This document shows, in pieces, positions 44,201-54,950 of a stretch of DNA of 64,000 nt. The translations under genes were made by a program, and so were the position numbers. Source of the stretch: Anaspis maculata (Eukaryota; Arthropoda; Insecta; Coleoptera; Scraptiidae); assembly GCA_949128115.1 (NCBI GenBank), contig OX421961.1, positions 85,729,277-85,793,276 of the forward strand. The letters are read 5' to 3'. Every line of letters starts with the position of its first letter. Position 1 is the stretch's first letter. The notes below the pieces were generated by a model that was given only the letters and a program-made list of their open reading frames with translations, did not search any database and was not told where the DNA came from.

Positions 44201-47200
44201 CATTCTGCGCCCCCTCGTGAAATGTTCGCCAATCACAGTTTGAATGGCGCGAAATTCAAACCCTCTATTTTAGGTATACTTTTTCACTGGTCTTGATAAT
44301 TGATCAAATTTGCTCAAAATTTGACAATACCTCCATCGATTATTGATTCTTTCACTGTCGATTTCGGTATTATGAAATGAGGTCGGCGGTACGGCATGGG
44401 TGGATATGCATACAGGCTACTATAACGAAAGTCAAGCATCGCCCGCAGAAGCCAGAACCTGGATGGGTGACTGGTGGATAGCTGGGCGCGAAGAGAGCGG
44501 ACGCAGCGTAGTGTACTTGCCCAAGGGGGCTTCATTACCTGTACACGCACATGAACGAGATGATTGTAGGTAGTAGCATAAATCCATAGTGCGGCTCGGT
44601 GCGTCCGACACCTCGACACCCAGATGGGTAAAAGAGGTTACGATTATATATATATATAAGAGCAAATTTCATCAATTGATTCACAATTAAGCTCAATCAA
44701 TAACATAGGTACTTGATTAAAAATTCTATTGAAACGTTTCTTTGGTCTTCTGATACATTGTTCATAAGTATTCATGCAGGACTTCAGTTGGTTGAAATTA
44801 GGTCTGATGTATTCTCAGACGTTTCCTTGCAATTCAACTCAGAAGAACAACTACAGCCAACAGCTTGGTTAGCGGCTCTGGGAAGTCAAAAACTCGGCAT
44901 TGCATTTTCCATAATCGCTGTTGCTCATCACAATTTAACTCGTTTTCTTTGGTTAGGTGCGGCGCAGACATTTTCCAGGTTTAAGGGTGAAGTACTCCCA
45001 TGCTGTTGAGGAGTTGACTTCGAAAATTCACCAATGTTCTTGTTTGTGTTGAGCTATCCAATATCCATAGTGATCAGATCTGACCAAACTGGTTTCATCT
45101 GAAAAAAGCGAAATAATGTTACTGTGGTAGAGGTATTTTGAACGTTGTATTCTGAGAGTAAAAGCCCACGGACACGAGACACGATCCAAGTTTGTTGCAG
45201 ATTGTATGTCCTACTCGTAAGCGTAGGTAACTCAATCAAGCTCTCCAGTGCTTGAATCAGCTTGGATTGTGCGATGTACCCTTATGAAACGCTGAAGTGG
45301 TGCAATGTGGAAGCCAGCAAGACGACGGACCTTGGCAGTTTATCGTCGTAACTTTTCTTCCCCGATGTAATGAAGTGTACGCCGCAAATCTTGTGGCATT
45401 TTGTAGGCTGGCATGAGGCCTTTTCATAACTCTTTTTCCTACGCGCTTCACCCAGACCTCTCACTTCTTTCGTCTTTGGTGAACGCGTGAATTGAAACAT
45501 TTCGACTTTCGGCTGTGTCCGACTTGCAGCTAGGTCCGTGAGCCAGGTACACAGCACCTTGTATACACCCCTTTGCTGATTGCGACTTCCCACCATTGGT
45601 AGGTCGGTATTTCACAACTCAGTAATTTAGCAGTAGCCACAAACGATAACAATAACCGGTTACAACAGCAGCAGCAATAACAAGACAAAATAACGAAGAT
45701 GAGAGAAAATTCGGAAAGCTGCGTGTACTTGGAACGTAAACGATCCCTGCTCGTAATGACAAATTAAAATACGACACTTGACTGGAAGAAGTCGAACTGA
45801 CATCTATGCAGTATAGTAGTTATCTACTTTACCTACGCTGTGGGGACCCGTTTCCCATGATGCATTTCATTTGCGAATAAGGTGAATACAGTGTAATTTT
45901 TTTTTGCTTGAGCAGAAAGTTCAATGAAAATTGAAATGTATGTATTTTTGGTTTTTGTGAAATTCTGAAAATTTCAGGGAGAAAAAAATAGTAAACTTTG
46001 AGAATGGACCTTTTCAATAAAGGCAGTCTCTCTCGCACGATTTACGTCACAGACCCCACAGGACCGCAGTGTGGTGCCGCGCATAACGAACGGAGTTTCC
46101 CTTGGAGATAATAGGCGCAGTTATAGCTAGACACCTCCAACTGCGCGGTACGAACGCACATGCATCTGTCTCTCTTTTCTGGAAAGGTCCATTTCACTCT
46201 CATTTTCAAACGCATTGTATACGCGCCATGTGTGACGTCATCGCGCCTCATCCAATCGTATGGATCGGAGGGTGTGGCAAACTGCGTTTAGAGCGCAGAA
46301 ATTAACAGTGGCGTAGAGATTTTCTCCAGTTGGGAAACTTGCGTGTAAATGGCAAAAGCCTAAAGATTCAAATGATTCAAATAATTGGACAAATAGTTAT
46401 GGATGTAACAAAGCAATGAACTTCAGTTTGAATGAACTCATTCATGGGAGCCGTGGAATTCCTCACCCATGCTGTACTACATTGGCATGATGGTACGCCA
46501 CTGATCCAACCCGCTCGTGCTCGTTTCATGCGTGGCAACTACAAACTGGTCGAGCTGTCACAATCCCACTCCAACTACCCGGCTGGCGCGCCGCGAACTT
46601 GCGTTATTGGTCGGAGATTGGTGACGTCACAAATGCAGCTTGATCTTGGCGTTTTAAATTCATCGGCTGATCGTAGCACTTTCATTTTTTTTTTTAATTT
46701 TGTAGAGCAAAACAAAAGAATATATTGAAACGAATATTCATTGTTTGGCTTGTGTAATCAAATGACACAATAAAACGGCAAATTTAACAGGCCCATTGAG
46801 CTCTACCGAAAAGTGACAAGTGGGGTTTTTGCAAAGAACGCTTCAAATTCGAGCGCTGTCATTGGCTCAGATATCCGTCAATCTCCGGTTAAAATTCAAC
46901 TGGCGGTCAACTGGGTATTATATGTAATACTGGGTCTCACTAATAACACCTGTGTTGTTCATTTTGTTTTGTTTCTGAAAGATATCGCTCGGGTGTCTCT
47001 GGAGTATTCGCTTGTTCGTTTTGCGTCGTCCCTTTCTTGCGTGCTGTGTACTCGGCCACCACTATACTTCGTTCTACATACTAGTTCATCTACACGTGAA
47101 CTATCCAGGCTCTGGATAAAGCCATTCATATGTACAGGTGTTCACGCGAGACGGATACGCCCCATAAAATTTTTTCCCTTCACGATAATTCAAAAAAGAA

Positions 47201-49300
47201 AAAACTTTCCTGGAACAATTTTCCCCGTAGTTTCTGAATTATGTCAAGTATAGTTTTCCATTTAATGGCATTATACAGGGTGGTTCATCCTAGCGTAATT
47301 ATCCCATAGCGGTGTTACCCTTCAAGATAGAGAAAAAGGTGTAAGAAAGAAATTATATGGTATAACCTAAAATTATTTTCAGCTATACAGGTGTCCCATT
47401 TTGACGGGACCAACAAAACGTCAATTTTTTTAAATGGAACACCATATATTTTTTTATATTTTCGGATTCAGCTTTTTCAACTGTCTTATGCCTGTATTTT
47501 TGTTTCTGGATTGTGTGGCAGTGCTACCAACTAAAAATTGAAAACTGAAAAAAATCGCATTTCCACAGTTATCTTGAAAAAATCGTAGCGGCCTTGCTTT
47601 TCAAAACTGAGAGATGAAACTTGACATGGTGATAGTCAAGTCACAGACCAATATACCAATGTCAAAAAATTGCGATTTCTTGATACAGGGCGTTCACAAA
47701 AAAAAATCAAACTTTATAATTTTCAAAGTTTCATAACTCATTTTTTTCAAATAGCATGTCCCTAATTTTATAACGTTATCTGATAGCTTTTTTTATCCCT
47801 TTTCATTTTTACTAGGGATTAAACTTAATTTTTTTCGAGATAATCGGAAATTTTCACAAAATTTGTGATTTTTTTATTTTTTTTCACAAATTGAGTTGGC
47901 CGTGATGAATGACAGACAAGCCAAATAGTACGCAACTCTCAATCAGTCAGTCGGAATATTGTCGAACAAAAAAAAAGGCTTCAACGCAGAAAAAAACAAA
48001 GTGGAATCCTGGATATCTGGATTATTACCAGAATATCATATCAATCATTTTCTCTCGCGTAAAGTCATTTTTCTTTGTTCGACAATATTCAGACTGACGA
48101 ACTGAGAGTTGCGTACTATTTGGTTTGTCTGTCATTCATCACGGCCAACTCAACTTGTAAAAAAAAATAAAAAAATCACAAATTTTGTGAAAATTTCCGA
48201 TTATCTCGAAAAAAATGAAGTTAAAGGGTAGGGTATCCCTTGTAAAAATGAAAGAGGATAAAAAAAGCTATCAGATAACGTTATAAAATTAGGGGCATGC
48301 TATTTGAAAAAAATGAGTTATGAGACTTTGAAAATTATAAAATTAGATTTTTTTTGTGAACGCCCTGTATCAAGAAATTGCATTTTTTTGACATTGGGAT
48401 ATTGGTCTTTGACTTGACTATCACCATGTCAAGTTTAATCTCTTAGTTTTGAAAAGCAAGGCCGCTACGATTTTTTCAAGATAACTGTGTAAATGCGATT
48501 TTTTTCAGTTTTTAATTTTTGATTGGTAGCACTGCCACACCCTGTACAGTGTCGCATTTTTTGCATTTTTTCGAAACACTTGTATTTCATCAGCACAATT
48601 ATTGATTCACATTGTTATCGTGATTAGAGTTCACAGCACACCACGGGGACCTGTGAGCGGGGCTTGACAGAAAAACAAAAATCGTTTTTGACGAATCCGT
48701 GTGTTGAAATAGGGGAAACAACACCGTCAGCTGGAGTGGTGGGCCATTACCAGGTCACAGGCGAACCTAAAATCCCACTTCAAATCTAGGTGAACCAATA
48801 GTTGAACCATTGTATAACTACTACTAGTAGGTCAGCCTCGGGTTTAGGATGTTATTACGAGAGGTCGCACAAATCGGGAAAGAGCACCCGTCCTGGAAGA
48901 AATTATTCGCCATCTAGCAGCAAATTCAGCAAACTGATAAAATGGAATAAGGTGCGCTGCCCGGCTTTCACAAGCGATGAGGCTTGGTGCATAACTAATT
49001 GGCTCCGCCGACGGTCTATTGTTAATAATCGAGTGTACAGTTAGTACTTATGCCCAATGCACTTTACTACCTGAAAATGTGTTTCTTTGCGCCTCGCCAC
49101 TACAACCACAGTACAGTGTGCGTAGTTTGTGTGGATTTTTGGCGTATAGTGCGAGTGCCTGTATCTCCTATTTCCAAAATAGTGCCTTGTTGGGTCCACT
49201 TCTTTGAAATTTTGGCGCTGCGCTCTCGCTAAAATTGACTATTGCTATGATCAGCTAATATGATTATGAATGATCAATGCAAATGCAGCTGATAATAATA

Positions 49301-49333
<33 letters not shown>

Positions 49334-52300
49334 GAGATTTATTTCCAACAGGCATATCAATCTTTCAAATTAATGTAGGTGCCTATGGTCCAAAACTCAA
49401 AACACAACTGTCCTGTCGGTGAATCGGCGATTTTGTGAAATGTCCTGTCGGTGAAATGGGCGTGTCGGTGAAATGTCCTGTCGGTGAAATGGCGAGTCGG
49501 TGATAATGATGATGATAATGATCTGATCTATGATAATGATCCGCCATGATAATGATCTATTATGGCCTCAAATTTCAGCCGTTTCATCAAAAACAAAATT
49601 TGCTCTCGTTTTCTCAGTATGTAGTAGGTAACGAAAAGTTGTAGCAACATTTTTTTTTTGTAACGTCCCTTAACTTAAGCTCAATATGGGATGGAAGAGA
49701 AGTTGAGGGACGTAACAAAAAATGTTTAAGAATTCTGCTGAAACTTATCGTTACCACTAAGAAAACGAGGAAACATTTTTTTTCTGATGAAACGGCTGGA
49801 ATTTAAGGCCATAATAGATCATTTGCAAAAAATATTTGAATATATAAATTTACAAAAAATCCTAACATCAAAAATCTTCAGGATTTACAAAATTTTCTTG
49901 TTAGCTCAATGGTGCCAAGCAATTTTTTTGCAATTTGAATAATATGTTTCATGTTAGTTTCTAAATAGAAGAATGAGTTTTAAAAAATGTGTATACAAAA
50001 TGTCTTTGTTTTAAAAAATGCTTTGAAGTTTTTTTTTAAGAATCGCCCTGGAAATTTCAAACTTATTGATAAACCTACAAAATTTCAATCAAATCCATGC
50101 GGCCATTCTAAAAATATGACTCATAAAAAAAATCGACAAAATAATGGAATCGCACCGTGTCGTAACTTCGAAACGAATGAACAGCGTTAGAGAAATTTCA
50201 AAGCCAGATCCTGGTTCGCCTGAAAAAACTGGACCTATCCTTGAGCTATGTCCATTTGGTGATTTCTCGCTTTTCCTCTCTCAAACTCAGATCAGAGCAG
50301 TGAGTTTTGTGGTAAAAGGAAAGCACCTAATTTCACCCTAAAATGCACGATGTAGCCATACTTCCGGAAAACAGAAATTTTGTCAGAAACACGTGACTCC
50401 TGTCAAGTTGGTTTCGAAAAATTCGGCTCCATATCCGTAAAGAAGACACGTACAGCTCTTAGAACTTTGATTTTTTGCTGGCATTTCATCGATAATTTTC
50501 GAAAACCGGTTGAGGAAACTTGAATTTCACTAAAATCCAAACAGTGGCATCAAAGTTACAAAATAGTCCCACAAAAAATTTCCCAAGAATATTTCACTCG
50601 ATATTTCATCTGTGCAGAAATTTTGTTTATGACAAATCTGCGTAAATGAATTGGTTTGTCCGGTTGTTTTCAATATCCCGCCATTACTTGCTCTTGCACA
50701 TGTGCAATATGGCCAGATACGCGGTACAAATCTTTGAAATGTGAAATGTGTACAATGTCCCAGTATTCAGGAAACTAACAATCGGAGGGAGCTTCCCGCT
50801 GCGCAGGAGGGCGGAGCCAATTTCACGGTAAATGATGAAGCCGAGCGCTGAACCCAGCTTTCGCGCTCTTTGCTGAGTTTCGAAAAGCGACAGATCCTGA
50901 ACACGCCATCTGTCCGTGCTTTACATAACCTTCACAATTTGAACGGAGGCTGGCCTACTAGGAGTAGTTATACAATGGTTGAACTAAGTTCGCGCAGTTA
51001 AGCTCCGCCCACAGGTCCCTCTGGTATTCCGACTACTCTACAAATATTTATGACACTTCTCAATTTTTTTCTGCACGACTAGAATTTACGAAAACCAAGA
51101 TGTACGGGCTTTTTCACTTCATCCGATTGTTTTGCACGCGATGATACATACATCATTATTGTCGTCAAAGACCACTGGAGCAAGTACAGAAGGGTGTTTC
51201 ATTGGAATTTTTTGTTGCTTGCCACCCATATTAGCCCCCCGGGGGTCAACACAGCACCAATTATTGATGCTTTGGTAACCAAATAGCATCATAGACTGAG
51301 TGACTTCCCGCAAATTTAAAAAAACATTTACATATTGATAATTTCAGAACTCTTGAATATTAGGAACGCAATTTCTAGATACCAAAACCATGCGGTAGAT
51401 TATGGGATTAAGCTTTCACAAATTCTGCGTTCATTGTTGAAACGGAAACGTCACGTGAAATGCGCGAGATGTAAGGTAAACCGGGTCGAACAAATCGAAC
51501 GAACGAATGAATAAAAAAAGATCTTCACGAGGCTGACATCATCAAAAGTCACTCATTTAGCGCGTAAAAGTTGATTCAAGCTTTGACTTTCATTTCAATG
51601 AATACTAAATACTACTATATTTTTACAACTGTACCTTGTGGCCCGTGTAAACAACGTTTTGCACAGGGTGTTTCAATGAATACGAGCCACCCTGAATAAA
51701 ACCATTGCATATAAAACGTTGCCAGATGAAATTTAGAAAATTTACCGAGACTCGTCGATTTTTGTTTTGAGGGGGACATCTTTTGACGTCAAATTCAATA
51801 TTGAATCATCATCCCCTCAAGTGTGGTAGCTACTACCCTTAATTTTTTTAATGGGAATAGGGGTCGATTGATACCTCATTTTGAAGGTCTTTTGTTTCTC
51901 CAAAAAAATTTGGAAAAAAAATTAAAATTAAGGGTAGTAGCTACCACGCTTGAAGGAATGATTTTTCAAAATTGAAATTTACGTCGAAAGATGTCCCCCT
52001 CGAAACAAAAATCGACGGGTCTCAGGAAATTTTCCAAACTTCACCTGGCAAAGATGGATTCAGGGTGGCTCGTTTTTATTGAAACACCCTGTATAATAAC
52101 TTAATGCTCTTCGCTGATGCATAATTTTCTTCCACAGCAGCAGGGCAAAGTTCAGCAGTCCCAGAAGCCCCACCGCCAGAAAACTTGCGTTCAAAAGACG
52201 AAACTCAGTCGACGCCTATGGATGTTGGAACACCAGAGCAGCCTCCAGCATCTAGTTCAACATTTTCAGAATCTAAAACCTCGGAAACCTCCTTGCAGGA

Positions 52301-53654
52301 AACAAATAATCTTCCACCACTAGAACCAATCTTGATGGAAAAAAAATCCGAATCGTTACCAGAACAGGTTTTAGGAGACTTTTCTTCGTTCCATTCTCAG
52401 CAGATGTTTCCCCTGCGCGAAACTCATATATCCAACGATGATCACGGTCTAAGCAGGTCTACATGGTTAAAAGCATCAGTTTTACCAACAACTGTACAAT
52501 CAAGCAAGGATGTAGATGCGGATGATCATGACGAATTTGATGATTTTCAAATGGTTTTACCTAACCATGATACGGAAGCGGCGCTCAAAGAAAACCTGTC
52601 TTATCAACTAAATGCAGTCGATCCATCTGAACATATCTTTCAGAGTCCAAATCAACCAAGCATATTAACTGGTACTGATGAACTACATGAAAGTAACAAT
52701 AAGTCGATCAGTAGTGACGATGACGAATTTACCGACTTTCATTCATCTTTACCGCATCCTGTGGCATCAGTTGCAGAACCATTACAACCCACTCCTTTGC
52801 AACCCGTCATGATGCAGCCTGTGATACAACACATCTCATCACAACCTTTGCAAATCAGTTGGCCAGATCCAGGCATTACCGATGACGATATCAGAAATAT
52901 AGAACTGAGTTACAGTCGAAAAGTAGAGCCGTCAGGTGAAATAAAGAGGGCATTCAAAAACAAGAAACAAGATTCATTGAACGACGATGATGAATGGTCC
53001 GATTTTGTTTCGGTCAACAACCCGTCTGTTCAGAAATCACCTGAAAGAACGGCAACGCCAGATTTACCTTTGTCAGTATTAAACTTGAACAATGTCCAAC
53101 CAGCCAGACAGCCAATTCCCGTCATAACACACAGCGGTTTAGTCCAGACCAAACTTTCGTCGGGTCTGCAACCAAAACCGTCAAACATTGTGCAAACAAA
53201 TGTACAGCACATGTTCCAATCACCCGAAAAGCTCCAGCCTTCCATTATAAGTAATCATTTTTCCGGAAATATGTTCAAACCTTCAGTTTCCGGCACTGGG
53301 TTTCATGGTTTGCCGCCGCAAGTGGTAAACAATTCAGCTGAAGATGAAGACGATTGGAGTGATTTTGTTTCGAGTCAGCCGCTTCCACAAGCCACCAATG
53401 GGTTCCAGTTCAGGCCGCCCCACCATTCAGCAAGGCCAGCAGTTCAATTTTCCAATTGGGGCAGTTCAGCTCCAAACATAATAACGAATCCCGGTCATTT
53501 CGAATCATTTCAAAGTCTCGAAAAAGCGCAAAGCAATAGTGAATCGTCAAGAAACAAACAGACCAGCAAAAAATTGCAACAAGCGATCCCGAGCATTTCT
53601 GCTATGCCAGAATTAGATTTTATCGCTCCGAAAAATCGAACGCATAAAAAATGA
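38232..53654 (+). CDS. AFTPH: aftiphilin homologue, clathrin/AP-1 accessory protein (1146 aa)
   Basis: Coding exons: 38232-38355, 38405-39858, 41942-42170, 42363-42479, 52138-53654. They sum to 3441 nt with all phases consistent. Aftiphilin acts with p200 (HEATR5) and gamma-synergin at the TGN and endosomes, binding the AP-1 gamma-ear through short acidic-phenylalanine motifs and clathrin through box motifs. The start MSNLIPPLLSSSPPP followed by DEDEFGDF (F28-F31) mirrors the vertebrate N-terminus. Further motifs include DDFTDFA, DDFGDFES, DEFGGFS, DEFDDFQM, DEFTDFHS, DEWSDFVS and DDWSDFVSS. A clathrin box LLDFD lies at about 448-452. The conserved aftiphilin/clathrin-binding domain follows (NALTYQWSKSNSQKIFLRAL, then LYGPAWNSSMPRYAANL across the exon 2/3 junction). 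Most of the rest is acidic and probably disordered. Exon 5 contributes 504 residues. Intron 4 is 9.7 kb and full of inverted repeats. Confidence 0.93.
40478..40655 (+). mobile_element. tRNA-Ser-derived SINE
   Basis: The head resembles tRNA-Ser. The A box TGGCCAAGTGG (about 40488-40498) and the B box GGTTCGAATCC (40541-40551) form a split pol III promoter at tRNA-like spacing. A non-tRNA body and an A-rich tail (attaaataaataaaat, about 40638) follow. It lacks a proper acceptor stem closure, so it is a SINE and not a tRNA gene. Located in aftiphilin intron 2. Confidence 0.82.
41546..41571. repeat. (AGAT)n microsatellite
   Basis: About six AGAT units in aftiphilin intron 2. Confidence 0.9.
41726..41848. 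mobile_element. 123-bp hairpin MITE
   Basis: GGGTAGTATTAATAAAAAAT begins it and the exact complement ends at 41848. The arms extend through 'aagcatttgctt', nearly to the loop ('agcagactttccctagc'). It lies 94 bp before aftiphilin exon 3. No target duplication recognised. Confidence 0.75.
42519..43027. mobile_element. 0.5-kb inverted-end element, hAT-like duplication
   Basis: The inverted ends share CGTTTCTATCGCAGCTTT. The flanks are TCACTGAG (42511-42518) and TCACTAAG (43028-43035), an 8-bp duplication with one mismatch. The subterminal regions are rich in 'ggatcc' and 'gatcgaaactc' words. It lies 39 bp after aftiphilin exon 4. Confidence 0.7.
43681..43846. mobile_element. MITE family AGGTGCGTTCAGTCAGC, copy 2
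   Basis: Ends and interior as in 32215-32380, 166 bp. The right terminus is changed to CGCACCC. In aftiphilin intron 4. Confidence 0.8.
44382..44660 (+). mobile_element. possible 5S rRNA-derived SINE
   Basis: The block 'cgaaagtcaagcatcg' (about 44426) followed by 'acctggatgggtgac' (about 44457-44471) matches the internal promoter of 5S rRNA (A box AAGCA-x-CG, intermediate element GATGGG, C box TGGGTGAC) in order and spacing. The upstream 'tacggcatggg' is weakly 5S-like. The 3' part is unrelated and ends in a (TA)n run at about 44644-44658. It could also be a chance match. The open frames on the opposite strand are not supported. Confidence 0.4.
44661..47270. other. aftiphilin intron 4 sequence without recognised gene
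   Basis: AT-rich with GC-richer islands (about 46040-46300 and 46430-46640). A segment at 46809-46910 resembles, in reverse orientation, the stretch near 43490-43560 ('aaaaaccccacttgtca'), so both belong to one repeat family. Short open frames carry no domain. Confidence 0.4.
47514..48540. repeat. 1.03-kb near-perfect inverted repeat in aftiphilin intron 4
   Basis: The arms start at 'tgtggcagtgctacca' and end at its complement, with the centre near 48025. Pairing blocks run along the full length: 'ttgaaaaaatcgtagcggcc', 'catggtgatagtcaagtca', 'gaacgccctgtatcaag', 'gataacgttataaaatta', and 'caactctcaatcagtcagtc' with a near-complement in the other arm. The unpaired loop is about 80 bp. The right boundary is followed by 'ccctgtacag', and a matching 'acagggtgg' lies upstream at 47274, so the whole element may be 47273-48550. 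Non-coding. Confidence 0.88.
49291..49330. repeat. (ATA/TAA)n microsatellite
   Basis: About 40 bp of ATA units. Confidence 0.88.
49409..49505. repeat. short tandem cluster TGTCGGTGAAATG
   Basis: Five copies of a 'tgtcggtgaaat'-like word with variable spacers ('tgtcc', 'ggcg'), followed by 'gataatgat' repeats to about 49555. A degenerate minisatellite. Confidence 0.75.
49551..49823. mobile_element. 273-bp fold-back
   Basis: 'aatgatctattatggcct' is inverted at 49823. The inner block 'tttgtaacgtccctta' pairs with 'ttgagggacgtaacaaa'. The loop is near 49685. Non-coding. Confidence 0.78.
51664..52091. mobile_element. 428-bp fold-back just upstream of aftiphilin exon 5
   Basis: CAGGGTGTTTCAATGAATAC at 51664 is inverted at 52091 (...GAAACACCCTG). 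Inner pairs are 'agccaccctgaat' with 'attcagggtggct', 'gtggtagctactaccctta' with its complement, and 'gggggacatctttt' with 'aaagatgtccccctc'. It ends 46 bp before the splice acceptor. Confidence 0.85.
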
Positions 53655-54722
53655 CCAAAGGAGCAAGTTATGCTGTAGTAAAAGGGCATAGGTATGCAGT
53701 GCAAAACAAGATTTTTTGGTGAAGTTTTTTTTTTTCACTGTTGTGGACATTTGAAGTTTCAATGCGCACTTTACACTGATGCATGTATAATGTATATTCA
53801 AAATCTGTATTAGAACATTTTTGAATGAACGAGATTCCTTGAAGTGCAATGAGCATAGTTTTGAATTATAAAAATCAAAATCTAGTTAAATACCTAGGTA
53901 CATTATTTGTTTTTGTCCTCTTTATTGTTATTATAGCAGTGAAACTATTACTGCTAGTGTCATCAAGTGATATTATTTATTTTATCGGTAAATTATAAGA
54001 AATTTATTTGAAAGAAAATAAGATGGGTAATTCCCTTAGTATTGAGAGGTACTTAGATTATTCTTAATTTATGTGTTATGAGAATGTATTATTCATTTAT
54101 TGTCTTAACGTCCATGTACATATACATACGCAATGTATTGTTATTACCATTCCATTGTATATAAATATTTAAAACTCTTTGGCGTTTATTTGACATTGTC
54201 ACATTTTTAATAAGGCATTCAACACAATGTTTTACAATCTTTCCAAATTTTAGTACCATATTGACGCTTCACAGCAAGTAAATAGGTATGTACCCATGTA
54301 TATGTACTGGTATTATCATTAGTGTTACCATTTGAAACAGTCTTTCCAAACATCTCACTGTAAAATGCTCAGAACATAGGTACCAAATAGATTTTACCGA
54401 GGTGCTAGTTCTGCTCTTTTTCACAAAATAAATTAATCGTAATTTTTAAATGGATGCGTTCAATGTTCAATGGTTGATTTGATGAAGTGACAATAAGCTT
54501 GACTAATCTTGCTTGTCATATCCCATCAGAATAATTAGATTATTCAGGATCAACCCTTGTAAGGTGGTGTTGATTTTTTACTTGATATGAATGGGGAAAA
54601 GAGCTGTAGCATTATCATTGAAGAAAAACTGCGAGAAAACAATAAATCAATGAAAAACGCAGGTTATGTTTGGCTAGAAACCCTTCTCATGCAATGCAAA
54701 CAAACACCTCGTTTTTTACATT
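53655..54722. other. aftiphilin 3' flank
   Basis: AT-rich sequence after the stop codon. AATAAA occurs near 54426 and again near 54640, so the 3'UTR probably ends in this stretch. Nothing else recognised. Confidence 0.4.
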
Positions 54723-54950
54723 GTGTTTGTTTTCCGCCTTTCCACCATCATGACTCTAAATTATAAGAACTATAAAGACTTGGATATATATTTTCATATG
54801 AGGAATCATTATAGAAAACTGAAGAAAGTCAAGTCACTGATTGATTTTTCTACACCTAAGTGTTTCAGCAGACTTGATAATCGGAGTCGATCCAAAAGCA
54901 TTCAGAGCTTGAAAGGCAACTCTTTCATGTCAATAAGTAGTAAGTAAGTA
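54723..54950 (+). CDS. candidate coding exon, weakly CFAP97-like
   Basis: An open frame from ATG 54723 (or ATG 54750 in better context, 'catcATG') of 60-74 residues, basic, with HYRKLKKVKSLIDFSTPK. The pattern of a basic helix followed by 'I/V-D-x-x-x-P-K' recalls the start of the CFAP97/hemingway domain, but the typical 'IERDNRILL' continuation is not found. A donor-like GTAAGTAAG at about 54944 ends it. A possible next exon (about 54998-55049, after 'tttgtag' and before 'GTAAGTATAC') keeps the frame open. It could equally be noise. Confidence 0.28.

Larger units (their letters stand above)
48646..51019. mobile_element. 2.4-kb element with GGGACCTGTG inverted ends
   Basis: GGGACCTGTGAGCGGGGCTT at 48646 pairs with the complement ending 51019. 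A second paired block, 'gaaccattgtataactac' (about 48803), is inverted near 50965-50985. It includes a repeat cluster at 49409-49505 and a fold-back at 49551-49823. A short relative is at 26572. No transposase was recognised. Confidence 0.65.
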
